Assembly: GCA_900299025.1 (NCBI GenBank)
Contig: OMIE01000086.1
Location: 1 to 64,000, forward strand
DNA from: Burkholderiaceae bacterium
Lineage (GTDB): Bacteria > Pseudomonadota > Gammaproteobacteria > Burkholderiales > Burkholderiaceae_E
DNA length: 64,000 nt
Direction: 5' to 3'
Position numbers and translations under genes: made by a program. The notes beneath the pieces were generated by a model. The model was not told where the DNA came from. It searched no databases and worked only from the letters and a program-made list of their open reading frames with translations. This document shows, piece after piece, positions 55,809-64,000 of the stretch. Within the stretch, counting starts at the first letter, position 1; each line of letters starts with the position of its first letter.

Positions 55809-56603
55809 CTAGACCAAGGCGTTAAAGTAGTGGTGGTTTTCGGTCAGGTAATAGCCTCGACGGACTTCAACCGGCCGATCCTGGTAGGTTGTTGAGAGCC
55901 TGTCGACCAGCAAAACCGGTGTCCCGGTCGCCACCCCTAAGCGTCGTGACTGCTCTTGCGGACAAGCAATTGCCTTGATTTGCTCACGCGCTTTGAGCAT
56001 ACGAGTTCCAAAACTTGCCTCAAACAAGGCGTAGAGCGGGCCCTTGTACTGCTGCAAGCGCTCTTGGGTCAGACCGCGAAAAAGATTCGCTGGCAGCCAT
56101 AACTCGTCAAGAACTGCCGGCGAAGCGTCAACGTTTAACATTCGGCGAATAAATACTGCCGATTCACCCGCTCGCATTTGCAACTCGCGGGCGACATCAA
56201 CCGGGGGCCTTAAACGGCGACATTCAAGAATGTGGCTTTCGGTCTCAGGCAAGCCCCCTGCATCACGCCTTAATCGCAAAAAACGGAATTGAGCACGTTC
56301 CTCGTGATGACTTGAAACAAAAGTACCTTTGCCCTGGCGCCTTACCAGCACATGTTCGGCTGCAAGTTCCTCAATCGCCTTTCTCACCGTGCCCTGGCTC
56401 ACCGCAAAGCGCCTGGCCAGTTCACTTTCACTGGGCACCATTTGCCCAGGCTGCCATTCTCCTAAATCGAGCGCCCGCATGAGACGGTCCTTAATCTGCC
56501 GATAAAGTGGGCTGAAGGTTGGTGCACCCATGGAGTCTTTGCCCAATTCGTCAGGGGTAGGCACGTCATTGACCGAGAGTGCGCTTGACTGATCGCGTTG
56601 CAT
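55809..56603 (-). CDS. GntR-family (HutC subfamily) transcriptional regulator
   Basis: The 264 residues have a winged-helix domain (about 28-95, PLYRQIKDRLMRALDLGEW, VPSESELARRFAVSQGTVRKAIEEL) and a UTRA effector domain (about 110-255). It lies upstream of sdhC on the same strand and diverges from mdh, so it is the obvious candidate controller of the sdh, mdh and prpBC genes (inference). A palindrome TCTTATATAAGA lies 46-57 bases before its start, fitting autoregulation. The effector is unknown; a TCA or methylcitrate intermediate is plausible. Confidence 0.88.
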   Translation of the reverse strand: MQRDQSSALSVNDVPTPDELGKDSMGAPTFSPLYRQIKDRLMRALDLGEWQPGQMVPSESELARRFAVSQGTVRKAIEELAAEHVLVRRQGKGTFVSSHHEERAQFRFLRLRRDAGGLPETESHILECRRLRPPVDVARELQMRAGESAVFIRRMLNVDASPAVLDELWLPANLFRGLTQERLQQYKGPLYALFEASFGTRMLKAREQIKAIACPQEQSRRLGVATGTPVLLVDRLSTTYQDRPVEVRRGYYLTENHHYFNALV

Positions 56604-56640
56604 GCTGCGATTGAATCACGAGGCCCGTGACTTGTCCAGT

Positions 56641-56661
56641 GTCTTATCTCTTATATAAGAC
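56641..56661. promoter_or_regulatory. Palindromic operator candidate between gntR and mdh
   Basis: A perfect 12-bp palindrome TCTTATATAAGA occupies 56649-56660. With flanking GTCTTAT (56641-56647) and ATAAGAC (56655-56661) it forms a GTCTTAT...ATAAGAC arrangement. It is AT-rich against a GC-rich background, lies in the divergent gntR/mdh gap, and is of the size bound by GntR dimers. No second copy was found in the TCA intergenic regions I read. Confidence 0.6.
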
Positions 56662-56812
56662 ATAAAAGTCTTTGACGTTGGGACAGCTTGCCTCTCCAAT
56701 CGTCCGACAGTATTCCGTGCATCCCGCCTTGCTGAGTCAAGCCACGGCGCTATGAGGCTTGGCGAGTGCGATGTTGCGCAAACCTAAATAAACCCTACTA
56801 TCAGGAAAAGTC

Positions 56813-57802
56813 ATGAGTAAGACAGCCAAACGGGTCGCAGTCACCGGAGCCGCCGGACAAATCGGGTATGCCCTCTTGTTTCGTATCGCCTCGGGCGAGA
56901 TGCTTGGCAAGGATCAGCCCGTGATCTTGCAATTGCTGGAGATCCCCGATGAAAAGGCTCAAAAAGCGCTCAAAGGCGTCATGATGGAGCTTGAGGACTG
57001 TGCCTTTCCGCTGCTTGCCGGCATGGAAGCTCACAACGATCCAAACAAGGCCTTTAAGGACACAGACTATGCCTTATTAGTCGGCGCTCGGCCGCGAGGA
57101 CCGGGCATGGAGCGAAAAGACTTGCTAAGTGCTAATGCGGCCATCTTCACCGCGCAGGGCAAGGCCTTGGACGCATCGGCTTCGCGCGATGTCAAAGTTC
57201 TTGTGGTGGGCAATCCCGCCAACACCAATGCCTACATCGCTATGAAATCAGCGCCGTCGATCAACAAACGGCAATTCACCGCGATGTTGCGCTTGGATCA
57301 CAACCGAGCCCTCTCGCAGATCGCGGCTCGTACCGGCAAGCCCGTGTCCGACATTCGTAAGCTCTGTGTCTGGGGCAATCATTCCCCCACGATGTACGCA
57401 GACTATCGTTTTGCAACGATCGGTTCGTCATCAGTCAAGCAAATGATCAACGATGATGCGTGGAATCGCGACATATTCCTACCCACGGTCGGAAAACGCG
57501 GAGCAGCGATTATCGAAGCGCGCGGCTTGTCATCAGCCGCCTCGGCCGCCAACGCTGCTATCGACCATATGCGTGACTGGACTCATGGCACAGGCGGCGA
57601 ATGGACAACGATGGGGATCCCTTCGGATGGCTCGTACGGCATTCCGCAAGATGTGATGTTCGGCTTTCCAGTCACTTGCCAAAATGGCGACTACAGCATT
57701 GTCCAAGGACTTGAGATCGACAAGTTTAGCCAAGAGCGTATTGCCATCACGCTCAAGGAGTTAAGCGAAGAACGTGAGGCAGTGGCTCATTTGCTCGGTT
57801 AA
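56813..57802 (+). CDS. mdh: Malate dehydrogenase (NAD-dependent)
   Basis: Oxidises malate to oxaloacetate. The 329 residues have the Rossmann motif [19 protein letters not shown], the mobile-loop arginines in [15 protein letters not shown], the second substrate Arg in [13 protein letters not shown], and the catalytic His in [10 protein letters not shown]. This is the cytosolic/TDH-like type usual in Burkholderiales. It has its own 209-base upstream region shared with gntR and is followed 18 bases later by prpB. Confidence 0.97.
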   Translation: MSKTAKRVAVTGAAGQIGYALLFRIASGEMLGKDQPVILQLLEIPDEKAQKALKGVMMELEDCAFPLLAGMEAHNDPNKAFKDTDYALLVGARPRGPGMERKDLLSANAAIFTAQGKALDASASRDVKVLVVGNPANTNAYIAMKSAPSINKRQFTAMLRLDHNRALSQIAARTGKPVSDIRKLCVWGNHSPTMYADYRFATIGSSSVKQMINDDAWNRDIFLPTVGKRGAAIIEARGLSSAASAANAAIDHMRDWTHGTGGEWTTMGIPSDGSYGIPQDVMFGFPVTCQNGDYSIVQGLEIDKFSQERIAITLKELSEEREAVAHLLG

Positions 57803-57820
57803 ACCAAGAGGAGTTGATTC

Positions 57821-58702
57821 ATGAGCAGTCCTGGACTAAGGTTTCGTGAAGCACTAAGCCAAGAAAAGCCGTTGCAAATTGTCGGCGCCATCAATGCCAA
57901 CCATGCCTTGCTTGCAAAGCGAGCTGGGTATCGCGCCATTTATTTATCGGGTGGCGGGGTGGCCGCGGGCTCTCTCGGACTACCCGACCTTGGCATTTCG
58001 GGACTCGACGATGTACTTACCGACGTGAGGCGCATCACTGATGTGTGCGATTTACCGCTGCTTGTCGATGTCGACACGGGCTTTGGGGCTTCGGCCTTTA
58101 ATGTGGCACGTACGGTCAAATCACTGATTAAATTTGGTGCGGGCGCAATGCATATCGAAGATCAAGTCGGAGCAAAGCGTTGCGGACATCGACCTAATAA
58201 AGAGATCGTTTCCAAAGATGAAATGGTCGACCGAATCAAGGCTGCGGCAGACGCTAGGACCGACCCCCATTTTGTCATCATGGCCCGAACCGACGCAATC
58301 GCGGTCGAAGGCCTCGAGGCTGCCGTTGAGCGAGCTCTCGCCTGCGTTGAAGCTGGTGCCGATATGATTTTTCCAGAGGCTATTACCGAGTTATCGATGT
58401 ACCGAGAATTTGCTGATGCAGTCAAAGTGCCGATACTGGCAAACATTACCGAATTTGGTCAAACGCCGCTCTTTAAAACCGATGAGTTGGCCTCGGCGGG
58501 ATGTGCGATGGTGCTCTATCCATTATCGGCTTTTAGAGCAATGAATAAGGCCGCTGAAACCGTCTACGAAGCGATTCGCCGCGACGGCACACAAGCTGCC
58601 GTCGTCGAACATATGCAAACCCGTCAGGCCTTATACGACGCCATCGGATACTGGGAATTCGAACACCGCTTGGATCAACTATTTGCTAAAGGAAAGCATT
58701 GA
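57821..58702 (+). CDS. prpB: 2-Methylisocitrate lyase
   Basis: Cleaves 2-methylisocitrate to pyruvate and succinate in propionate breakdown. The 293 residues have the PEP-mutase-fold motifs [32 protein letters not shown] and the catalytic loop [13 protein letters not shown]. The loop sequence marks PrpB rather than isocitrate lyase. It follows mdh by 18 bases and overlaps prpC by four, so mdh-prpB-prpC look co-transcribed. No prpR, acnD or prpF is nearby. Confidence 0.94.
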   Translation: MSSPGLRFREALSQEKPLQIVGAINANHALLAKRAGYRAIYLSGGGVAAGSLGLPDLGISGLDDVLTDVRRITDVCDLPLLVDVDTGFGASAFNVARTVKSLIKFGAGAMHIEDQVGAKRCGHRPNKEIVSKDEMVDRIKAAADARTDPHFVIMARTDAIAVEGLEAAVERALACVEAGADMIFPEAITELSMYREFADAVKVPILANITEFGQTPLFKTDELASAGCAMVLYPLSAFRAMNKAAETVYEAIRRDGTQAAVVEHMQTRQALYDAIGYWEFEHRLDQLFAKGKH

Positions 58703-59865
58703 TGAGTGAGAGTCATGGGGCTACTAGCTCGGCTATCAAACCCAAGAAGTCTGTCGCACTGTCTGGCGTTACAGCAGGCAACACAGCGCTTTGCACCGTA
58801 GGGCGCACTGGCAACGATCTGCACTACCGCGGCTACGATATTCTTGACATTGCCGAACAAGCTGAGTTCGAAGAAGTCGCTTACCTACTGGTTCACGGCA
58901 AGTTGCCAAACGCTGCCGAGCTTCGGGGGTACAAGACAAAACTTAAAGCCTTGCGTGGATTACCGGCACAAGTCAAGGCAGTTTTAGAATCGCTGCCCGC
59001 AGGTAGCCACCCGATGGATGTGATGCGCACTGGTGTATCAGCACTCGGTTGTGTGCTGCCCGAAAAAGATGATCACAACAGCCCAGGCGCGCGCGACATA
59101 GCAGACCGTTTGATGGCAAGTCTAGGATCGGTATTGCTGTATTGGTATCACTATGCGTTCAACGGACGGAGAATCGATGTCGAGACAGACGATGACTCGA
59201 TCGCTGCGCATTTCCTGCATTTATTGCACGGGCAGGCTCCATCAGAACTTTGGATTCGGGCGATGCACACGAGCCTCAATCTTTATGCCGAACACGAATA
59301 CAACGCCTCGACCTTCACATGTCGGGTGATTGCCGGTACGGGCTCAGATATGTATTCAGCTATTGCCGGAGGGATCGGCGCCCTTCGCGGACCTAAACAC
59401 GGCGGCGCGAACGAGGTTGCCTTCGAAGTACAAAAGCGTTATGAAAGCCCAGACGATGCAGAGGCCGACATTCGTCGAAGAGTCGAGGCAAAGGAGGTGG
59501 TTATAGGTTTTGGCCATCCGGTCTACACCATTGCCGACCCGCGCAACAAAGTGATCAAAGAAGTAGCTCGACGGCTCTCGAGCGATGCTGGCGATATGAA
59601 AATGTTTGATATCGCCGAACGCCTTGAATCGGTCATGTGGGATGCAAAAAAGATGTTCCCCAACCTCGACTGGTTTTCCGCCGTCTCGTACCACATGATG
59701 GGCGTGCCCACTGCAATGTTCACGCCGCTTTTCGTCATTTCACGTACGTCGGGATGGGCGGCTCATGTGATTGAGCAACGTATTGATAACAAGATCATTC
59801 GGCCTTCTGCGAATTACGTCGGACCCGAAGATCAAAAATTTGTGCCGCTTGCGCAACGTACCTAG
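58699..59865 (+). CDS. prpC: 2-Methylcitrate synthase
   Basis: Condenses propionyl-CoA with oxaloacetate. The 388-residue citrate-synthase-fold protein has the short N-terminus of PrpC ([31 protein letters not shown]), catalytic His in [14 protein letters not shown] and [13 protein letters not shown], and the loop [14 protein letters not shown]. Its similarity to PrpC and linkage to prpB exclude a second TCA citrate synthase. Its product must be dehydrated by AcnA or another aconitase, since no dedicated AcnD is present here. Confidence 0.95.
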   Translation: MMSESHGATSSAIKPKKSVALSGVTAGNTALCTVGRTGNDLHYRGYDILDIAEQAEFEEVAYLLVHGKLPNAAELRGYKTKLKALRGLPAQVKAVLESLPAGSHPMDVMRTGVSALGCVLPEKDDHNSPGARDIADRLMASLGSVLLYWYHYAFNGRRIDVETDDDSIAAHFLHLLHGQAPSELWIRAMHTSLNLYAEHEYNASTFTCRVIAGTGSDMYSAIAGGIGALRGPKHGGANEVAFEVQKRYESPDDAEADIRRRVEAKEVVIGFGHPVYTIADPRNKVIKEVARRLSSDAGDMKMFDIAERLESVMWDAKKMFPNLDWFSAVSYHMMGVPTAMFTPLFVISRTSGWAAHVIEQRIDNKIIRPSANYVGPEDQKFVPLAQRT

Positions 59866-59870
59866 GTCCC

Positions 59871-60296
59871 GTGGTGATCAGCCCGCGCATTACCATCGCT
59901 TTCACAGGCACTCGTGCCTTAAGTGGTATCTTCTCCGTCACCGGCATCCTCGCTTTCACTGGCATCCTTGCCTTGACAAGTGCCCTCGCCTTCACGGGCA
60001 AGGCGGCCTGGGCCAGCGATGTTCATGAGGTATCGCGGACCGACCCTGTTCAAGCTGGCCTGTATCGTTGCCATCAGGGTGTACAAATTATTGTTAAACA
60101 TATTGCACCCGACTTTGGATCGATAGTGGTCCAGTACAAAGGTAAAGACCACTTACTTTTCGCCGTCGATACCGCCACCGGCGCGGTGAGGTACCAGGAT
60201 CAGCGAAGTGGCATGACCTGGATCAAGATTCCCTCAAAATCGATGCTTCTCGATTCGAAATTGGGCCGGCAATTGGCCAACGACTGCAAACTCTAG
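59871..60296 (+). CDS. Secreted MliC-like (C-type lysozyme inhibitor) protein with a repeat-built signal peptide
   Basis: The 141-residue product starts at GTG 59871 (a second GTG follows at once), five bases after prpC. Residues 1-48 form an unusually long signal sequence ending AWA before SDVHE. Its hydrophobic part is six repeated hexapeptides of FTGILA type. The mature part [19 protein letters not shown] ... [23 protein letters not shown] ... NDC, with one Cys near each end, resembles the MliC/PliC lysozyme-inhibitor fold. The family call is tentative. Position between prpC and acnA has no metabolic logic. Confidence 0.6.
   Translation: MVISPRITIAFTGTRALSGIFSVTGILAFTGILALTSALAFTGKAAWASDVHEVSRTDPVQAGLYRCHQGVQIIVKHIAPDFGSIVVQYKGKDHLLFAVDTATGAVRYQDQRSGMTWIKIPSKSMLLDSKLGRQLANDCKL
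59901..60008. repeat. Six 18-bp units within the signal-peptide coding region
   Basis: Codons 11-46 of the MliC-like gene fall into six hexapeptide units ([36 protein letters not shown]), each from an 18-bp degenerate repeat. Units three and four are the most alike. Confidence 0.75.
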
Positions 60297-60313
60297 TTCA
60301 TAAGGAACCCAAC

Positions 60314-63025
60314 ATGAGCGATCCATTTAAGTCTGTTAAGTCATTTAAGTACGGCCAGAAGACCGGTCATTATTATTCGCTCAAGGCACTGGGCGAACAG
60401 CTCGGAAAGGACTTATCCCGACTGCCCGTGTCGATTCGCATCGTCCTTGAGTCGGTACTACGCAACTGTGACGGCAAAAAAGTAACCGAGCAACACGTCA
60501 AGCAACTTGCCAGTTGGAAGCCGCGCGCATCGCGAACCGCCGAGATACCTTTTGTGGTTGCAAGGGTTGTTTTGCAAGACTTTACCGGCGTTCCTCTGCT
60601 CGCAGACCTTGCTGCCATGCGCAACGTAGCATCGGGCATGGGAAAGAATCCAAAAACGATCGAACCCTTGGTACCGGTCGATCTGGTTGTCGATCATTCA
60701 GTGATGATCGATCATTTCGGGACTGGCAAATCGCTTGATCTTAATATGAAACTTGAGTTTTCACGAAATCAAGAACGTTATCAATTCATGAAGTGGGGCA
60801 TGAATGCCTTTGATACCTTTGGCGTCGTGCCACCTGGTTTCGGCATTGTCCATCAGGTTAATCTGGAGTATCTGGCGCGAGGCGTTCATCGGAAGGCTTC
60901 GGGTAAACGCACTGTTTTTTATCCCGATACACTCGTTGGAACCGACAGCCACACCACGATGATCAATGGCATCGGGGTGGTGGGCTGGGGTGTTGGCGGT
61001 ATCGAAGCCGAGGCAGGCATGCTTGGACAGCCGGTTTATTTCCTCACGCCCGACGTCATTGGCGTCGAACTCACCGGAAGTCTCCGCGAAGGGGTAACTG
61101 CCACCGATTTGGTGCTAAGCATCACTGAAATGCTTCGCAAAGAAAAAGTCGTTGGTAAGTTTGTCGAGTTTTGCGGCGAAGGCACGCGTAGTCTTGCGCT
61201 ACCCGATCGTGCAACGATTGCCAACATGGCACCCGAGTATGGTGCAACCATGGGTTTCTTCCCCGTCGACGAAAAGACGATCGAATATTTCACAGGCACT
61301 GGGCGCACCAAGGACGAGATTGCAGCCTTTGAAGCTTACTTTAAAGCACAAGGCATGTTCGGTGTGTCAGACGCAAAGGACATTGAGTTCACCAAGCTGC
61401 TCAAGCTTGATCTTGGTACGGTTGCTCCCTCGCTGGCAGGTCCGAAGCGCCCGCAAGATCGCATAGAAATCGGCCACGTTAAGGAAACATTCACCAATTT
61501 ATTTTCTAAACCAACTTCAGAAAACGGATTCAACCAAGCAGCCAGCAAGTTACACGAAGATTTTTCCGCTGGTAAGTCAACGATTCGCAATGGCGATGTG
61601 CTGATCGCAGCAATCACCTCGTGTACCAATACGTCGAATCCCGGCGTTTTGCTTGCGGCCGGTTTACTGGCTAAGAAAGCGGTCGAGGCTGGCTTAACCG
61701 TTCCCAAACATATCAAGACCTCGCTGGCACCAGGCTCAAGAGTAGTGACCGAATATCTCGAAAAGGCGGGATTACTTCCCTATTTGGAAAAGCTCGGATT
61801 TAATGTTGCAGCCTACGGTTGTACAACTTGTATCGGTAATGCTGGCGATTTATCACCAGAGATCAATGATGCGATTACGAAAAATGATCTCATTTGCGCA
61901 GCAGTGCTCTCGGGCAACCGCAACTTTGAAGCGAGGATTCATCCAAACCTGAAGGCTAATTTCCTTGCTTCGCCCCCACTCGTTGTCGCCTATGCAATTG
62001 CCGGCAATGTCACCAAAGACTTAATGAGCGAACCGGTTGGACATGGCAAAGGCGGCAAGCCGGTTTACCTCGGCGATATTTGGCCGAGCTCAGATGAGGT
62101 ACACCGACTCATGAAACATGCGATGAATCCCAAGGTTTTCCGTGAGAACTATGCGCAAGTGAAGTCGAATCCAGGCAAGCTTTGGGAAAAGGTCAAAGGC
62201 GTTAAGGGTCAGGTCTATGATTGGCCCAAATCAACCTACATCGCAAAGCCGCCATTTTTCGATGACTTTGGTATGCAAGCCTCGCACGAAACAACAGCCA
62301 TTCGTGGCGCGCGAGCTTTGGGACTTTTTGGTGATTCAATCACGACAGACCATATCTCACCAGCGGGTTCGATTAAGGAAAGCTCACCCGCTGGGCAGTG
62401 GCTGCTTGCCAACGGTGTCACGAAGGCCGACTTTAATAGTTATGGGTCGCGTCGCGGCAATCATGAAGTGATGATGAGGGGCACCTTTGCGAACGTCAGG
62501 ATCAAGAATCTAATGATTCCCGCCAAGCCTGATGGCTCAAGAGTCGAAGGGGGCATCACCATTCATCAGCCAAGCGGCGAGACCTTGTCGATTTATGACG
62601 CTGCCATGCGCTACATCGACGAACAGACGCCGACGGTCATCTTTGGCGGTGAGGAGTACGGTACAGGTTCTTCGCGTGATTGGGCAGCTAAGGGCACGCA
62701 ACTGCTTGGTGTTAAAGCTGTGGTGGCTCGGAGTTTTGAGCGAATCCATCGCTCTAATTTAGTGGGCATGGGTGTACTTCCTTTGCAGTTCAAAGGCAGC
62801 GACTCCTGGGAATCGCTAGGCATTCACGGCGACGAGCGCTTTGACCTCGAAATACCTGCGAAACTCAAGCCGCAACAAGATATTGCGCTTGTGATTCATC
62901 GCGGCGATGGCAGCACGAGCAAGGTGCAGCTTCTGTCACGCATCGACACTGCAATTGAGGTTGACTACTACCTTCATGGGGGCATCCTGCCCTATGTCTT
63001 GCGTGACTTGCTGTCTGCAGCCTAA
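60314..63025 (+). CDS. acnA: Aconitate hydratase A
   Basis: Isomerises citrate to isocitrate, and may also serve the methylcitrate cycle. The 903 residues match AcnA/IRP-type aconitases. Motifs include [21 protein letters not shown], cluster ligands in [10 protein letters not shown] and [11 protein letters not shown], and the swivel-domain [18 protein letters not shown]. It starts 17 bases after the MliC-like gene on the same strand, so it may be the last gene of an mdh-prpB-prpC-mliC-acnA unit. No terminator is evident before the amidase. Confidence 0.97.
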   Translation: MSDPFKSVKSFKYGQKTGHYYSLKALGEQLGKDLSRLPVSIRIVLESVLRNCDGKKVTEQHVKQLASWKPRASRTAEIPFVVARVVLQDFTGVPLLADLAAMRNVASGMGKNPKTIEPLVPVDLVVDHSVMIDHFGTGKSLDLNMKLEFSRNQERYQFMKWGMNAFDTFGVVPPGFGIVHQVNLEYLARGVHRKASGKRTVFYPDTLVGTDSHTTMINGIGVVGWGVGGIEAEAGMLGQPVYFLTPDVIGVELTGSLREGVTATDLVLSITEMLRKEKVVGKFVEFCGEGTRSLALPDRATIANMAPEYGATMGFFPVDEKTIEYFTGTGRTKDEIAAFEAYFKAQGMFGVSDAKDIEFTKLLKLDLGTVAPSLAGPKRPQDRIEIGHVKETFTNLFSKPTSENGFNQAASKLHEDFSAGKSTIRNGDVLIAAITSCTNTSNPGVLLAAGLLAKKAVEAGLTVPKHIKTSLAPGSRVVTEYLEKAGLLPYLEKLGFNVAAYGCTTCIGNAGDLSPEINDAITKNDLICAAVLSGNRNFEARIHPNLKANFLASPPLVVAYAIAGNVTKDLMSEPVGHGKGGKPVYLGDIWPSSDEVHRLMKHAMNPKVFRENYAQVKSNPGKLWEKVKGVKGQVYDWPKSTYIAKPPFFDDFGMQASHETTAIRGARALGLFGDSITTDHISPAGSIKESSPAGQWLLANGVTKADFNSYGSRRGNHEVMMRGTFANVRIKNLMIPAKPDGSRVEGGITIHQPSGETLSIYDAAMRYIDEQTPTVIFGGEEYGTGSSRDWAAKGTQLLGVKAVVARSFERIHRSNLVGMGVLPLQFKGSDSWESLGIHGDERFDLEIPAKLKPQQDIALVIHRGDGSTSKVQLLSRIDTAIEVDYYLHGGILPYVLRDLLSAA

Positions 63026-63055
63026 GCTTGGGATTTAGTGTTTGGGGTGCCATCG

Positions 63056-64000
63056 ATGTCAAAGCTTTATGAGCTGCCTGCCCATGTCTTGTTAGCCCTG
63101 TATGCGAGCGGGCAGGCGTCGCCGGTCGACTGCACTCGGGAGGTGCTCGAGCGTATCGGGCACCTCAATCCATTACTCAATGCTTTTTGCTTCATCGATG
63201 AACAGGGGGCCATAAAGAGCGCCCGCGAAAGCGAGACTCGCTGGCTTGCTTGGCGCAAACAACGCGAGACAGGCTTTGGTGGCGCAAATGCTCCGAGGGC
63301 GCTCGAAGGCGTGCCAGTCAGCATCAAGGATCTAATCCTCACCAAAGGCTGGCCCACGCTGCGTGGCTCCAAGACCATTGATCCCAAGCAAGACTGGTCG
63401 GTCGATGCTCCGGTTAGCGCAAGGCTTCGCGAAGCGGGTGCGGTTGTATTGGGCAAAACCACAACACCAGAGTTTGGCTGTAAGGGTGAAACCAATTCGC
63501 CACTTACTGGCATCACGAAAAATCCATGGCATCTGCAAAAGACGCCGGGCGGGTCATCGGGGGGCGCAGCCGCGGCTGTGGCGGCAGGCTTAGGCCCACT
63601 TGCCGTTGGTACCGACGGCGCAGGTTCAGTGCGTATACCCGCCGCGTTTTGCGGCAATGTCGGCCTAAAGCCGTCTTATGGGCGAGTTCCGGCTTATCCT
63701 TTATCGCCTTTTGGATCGGTTGCCCATTTGGGCCCACACACGATGAGTGTTATTGATTGTGCGCTCGCGATGAATGTTATGAAGCAGGCTGATGCACGTG
63801 ACTGGACCTCGCTACCTCCGGATACGAGCAACTATTTGATCGGACTTGATGATGGTCTTGCTGGACTGCGGGTCGCTTATTCGCCTAGACTTGGCTATGT
63901 GCAGCAACTTGATCCGGCCATTGAGGCGGCGGTGAAGGAAACAGCCCATGCTATGGAGTCCCTAGGCGCCCGTGTTGAAGCTGTGGATCCAGGTATTGAA
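63056..64000 (+). CDS. Amidase-signature family hydrolase, truncated by window edge
   Basis: The first 315 residues of an amidase-signature enzyme. The catalytic triad is visible: Lys in GVPVSIKDLILTKG, cis-Ser in TPGGSSGGAAAAVAAG and the nucleophile Ser in GTDGAGSVRIPAAFCG. The substrate is not predictable; GatA is less likely because no gatC or gatB is adjacent and the loop sequences differ. It lies 30 bases after acnA on the same strand. The C-terminus is outside the window. Confidence 0.88.
   Translation, partial: MSKLYELPAHVLLALYASGQASPVDCTREVLERIGHLNPLLNAFCFIDEQGAIKSARESETRWLAWRKQRETGFGGANAPRALEGVPVSIKDLILTKGWPTLRGSKTIDPKQDWSVDAPVSARLREAGAVVLGKTTTPEFGCKGETNSPLTGITKNPWHLQKTPGGSSGGAAAAVAAGLGPLAVGTDGAGSVRIPAAFCGNVGLKPSYGRVPAYPLSPFGSVAHLGPHTMSVIDCALAMNVMKQADARDWTSLPPDTSNYLIGLDDGLAGLRVAYSPRLGYVQQLDPAIEAAVKETAHAMESLGARVEAVDPGIE

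Noticed and set aside
57821-58702. Isocitrate lyase (glyoxylate shunt) as the function of the lyase gene
   Set aside because: The catalytic loop [10 protein letters not shown], the length of 293 residues and linkage to prpC fit 2-methylisocitrate lyase.

Overview
The window is a gene-dense chromosomal segment of a Burkholderiales-type betaproteobacterium. That placement is inferred from gene order and protein families, and I cannot name a genus. Supporting features are the clpP-clpX-lon-tRNAVal-tRNAAsp-ppiD order, the sdhCDAB-sdhE-gltA-odhAB-lpd-zapE order with a divergent GntR/mdh pair, a phaC-phaB-phaR polyhydroxyalkanoate cluster and hopanoid-type squalene genes. I see no rRNA, insertion sequence, prophage or CRISPR array. 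No gap between genes exceeds about 210 bases.

Layout. 1-8.1 kb (minus strand): protein quality control (ppiD cut by the left edge, lon, clpX, clpP, tig) with tRNA-Asp, tRNA-Val and tRNA-Leu. 8.2-11.6 kb (plus): hpnC-hpnD-hpnE, which make squalene from farnesyl diphosphate. 11.6-17.6 kb: radA and alr (minus), lplT (plus), then tsaB-rimI-udg (minus). 17.6-21.6 kb (plus): an EnvZ-like histidine kinase without a response regulator, then a rubrerythrin / HdrD-like iron-sulfur protein / DUF3501 trio of unknown function. 21.6-28.2 kb: an acyltransferase and a fused IspDF (minus), then mfd-serB-MAPEG (plus). 28.2-33 kb (minus): rimO and the phaC-phaB-phaR cluster, with a 21-bp tandem repeat at the phaC/phaB junction. 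33-39.7 kb: pgeF-rluD (minus), bamD (plus), a small secreted protein, a YoaA/DinG helicase, a YdcH-type protein and zapE.

39.8-63 kb holds nearly the whole oxidative TCA cycle: sdhCDAB, sdhE, gltA, odhA-odhB-lpd, mdh, acnA, and the methylcitrate-cycle genes prpB and prpC. A HutC-type GntR regulator is transcribed divergently from mdh, and a palindromic operator candidate lies between the two genes. The notable element is a second 2-oxoglutarate-oxidising system, korC-korA-korB, placed between gltA and odhA. It encodes a ferredoxin-type oxidoreductase plus a flavin/NAD(P)H/iron-sulfur subunit. A perfect intrinsic terminator separates it from gltA. A 14-bp motif is shared exactly by the gltA and korC upstream regions, and a weaker copy precedes odhA.

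The strongest candidates for a second look are the korCAB insertion with its shared upstream motif, the rubrerythrin/Fe-S/DUF3501 trio, the GntR palindrome, and the short in-register tandem repeats: 18-bp units forming a signal peptide, 21-bp units at the phaC 3' end and 15-bp units in the KorA tail.
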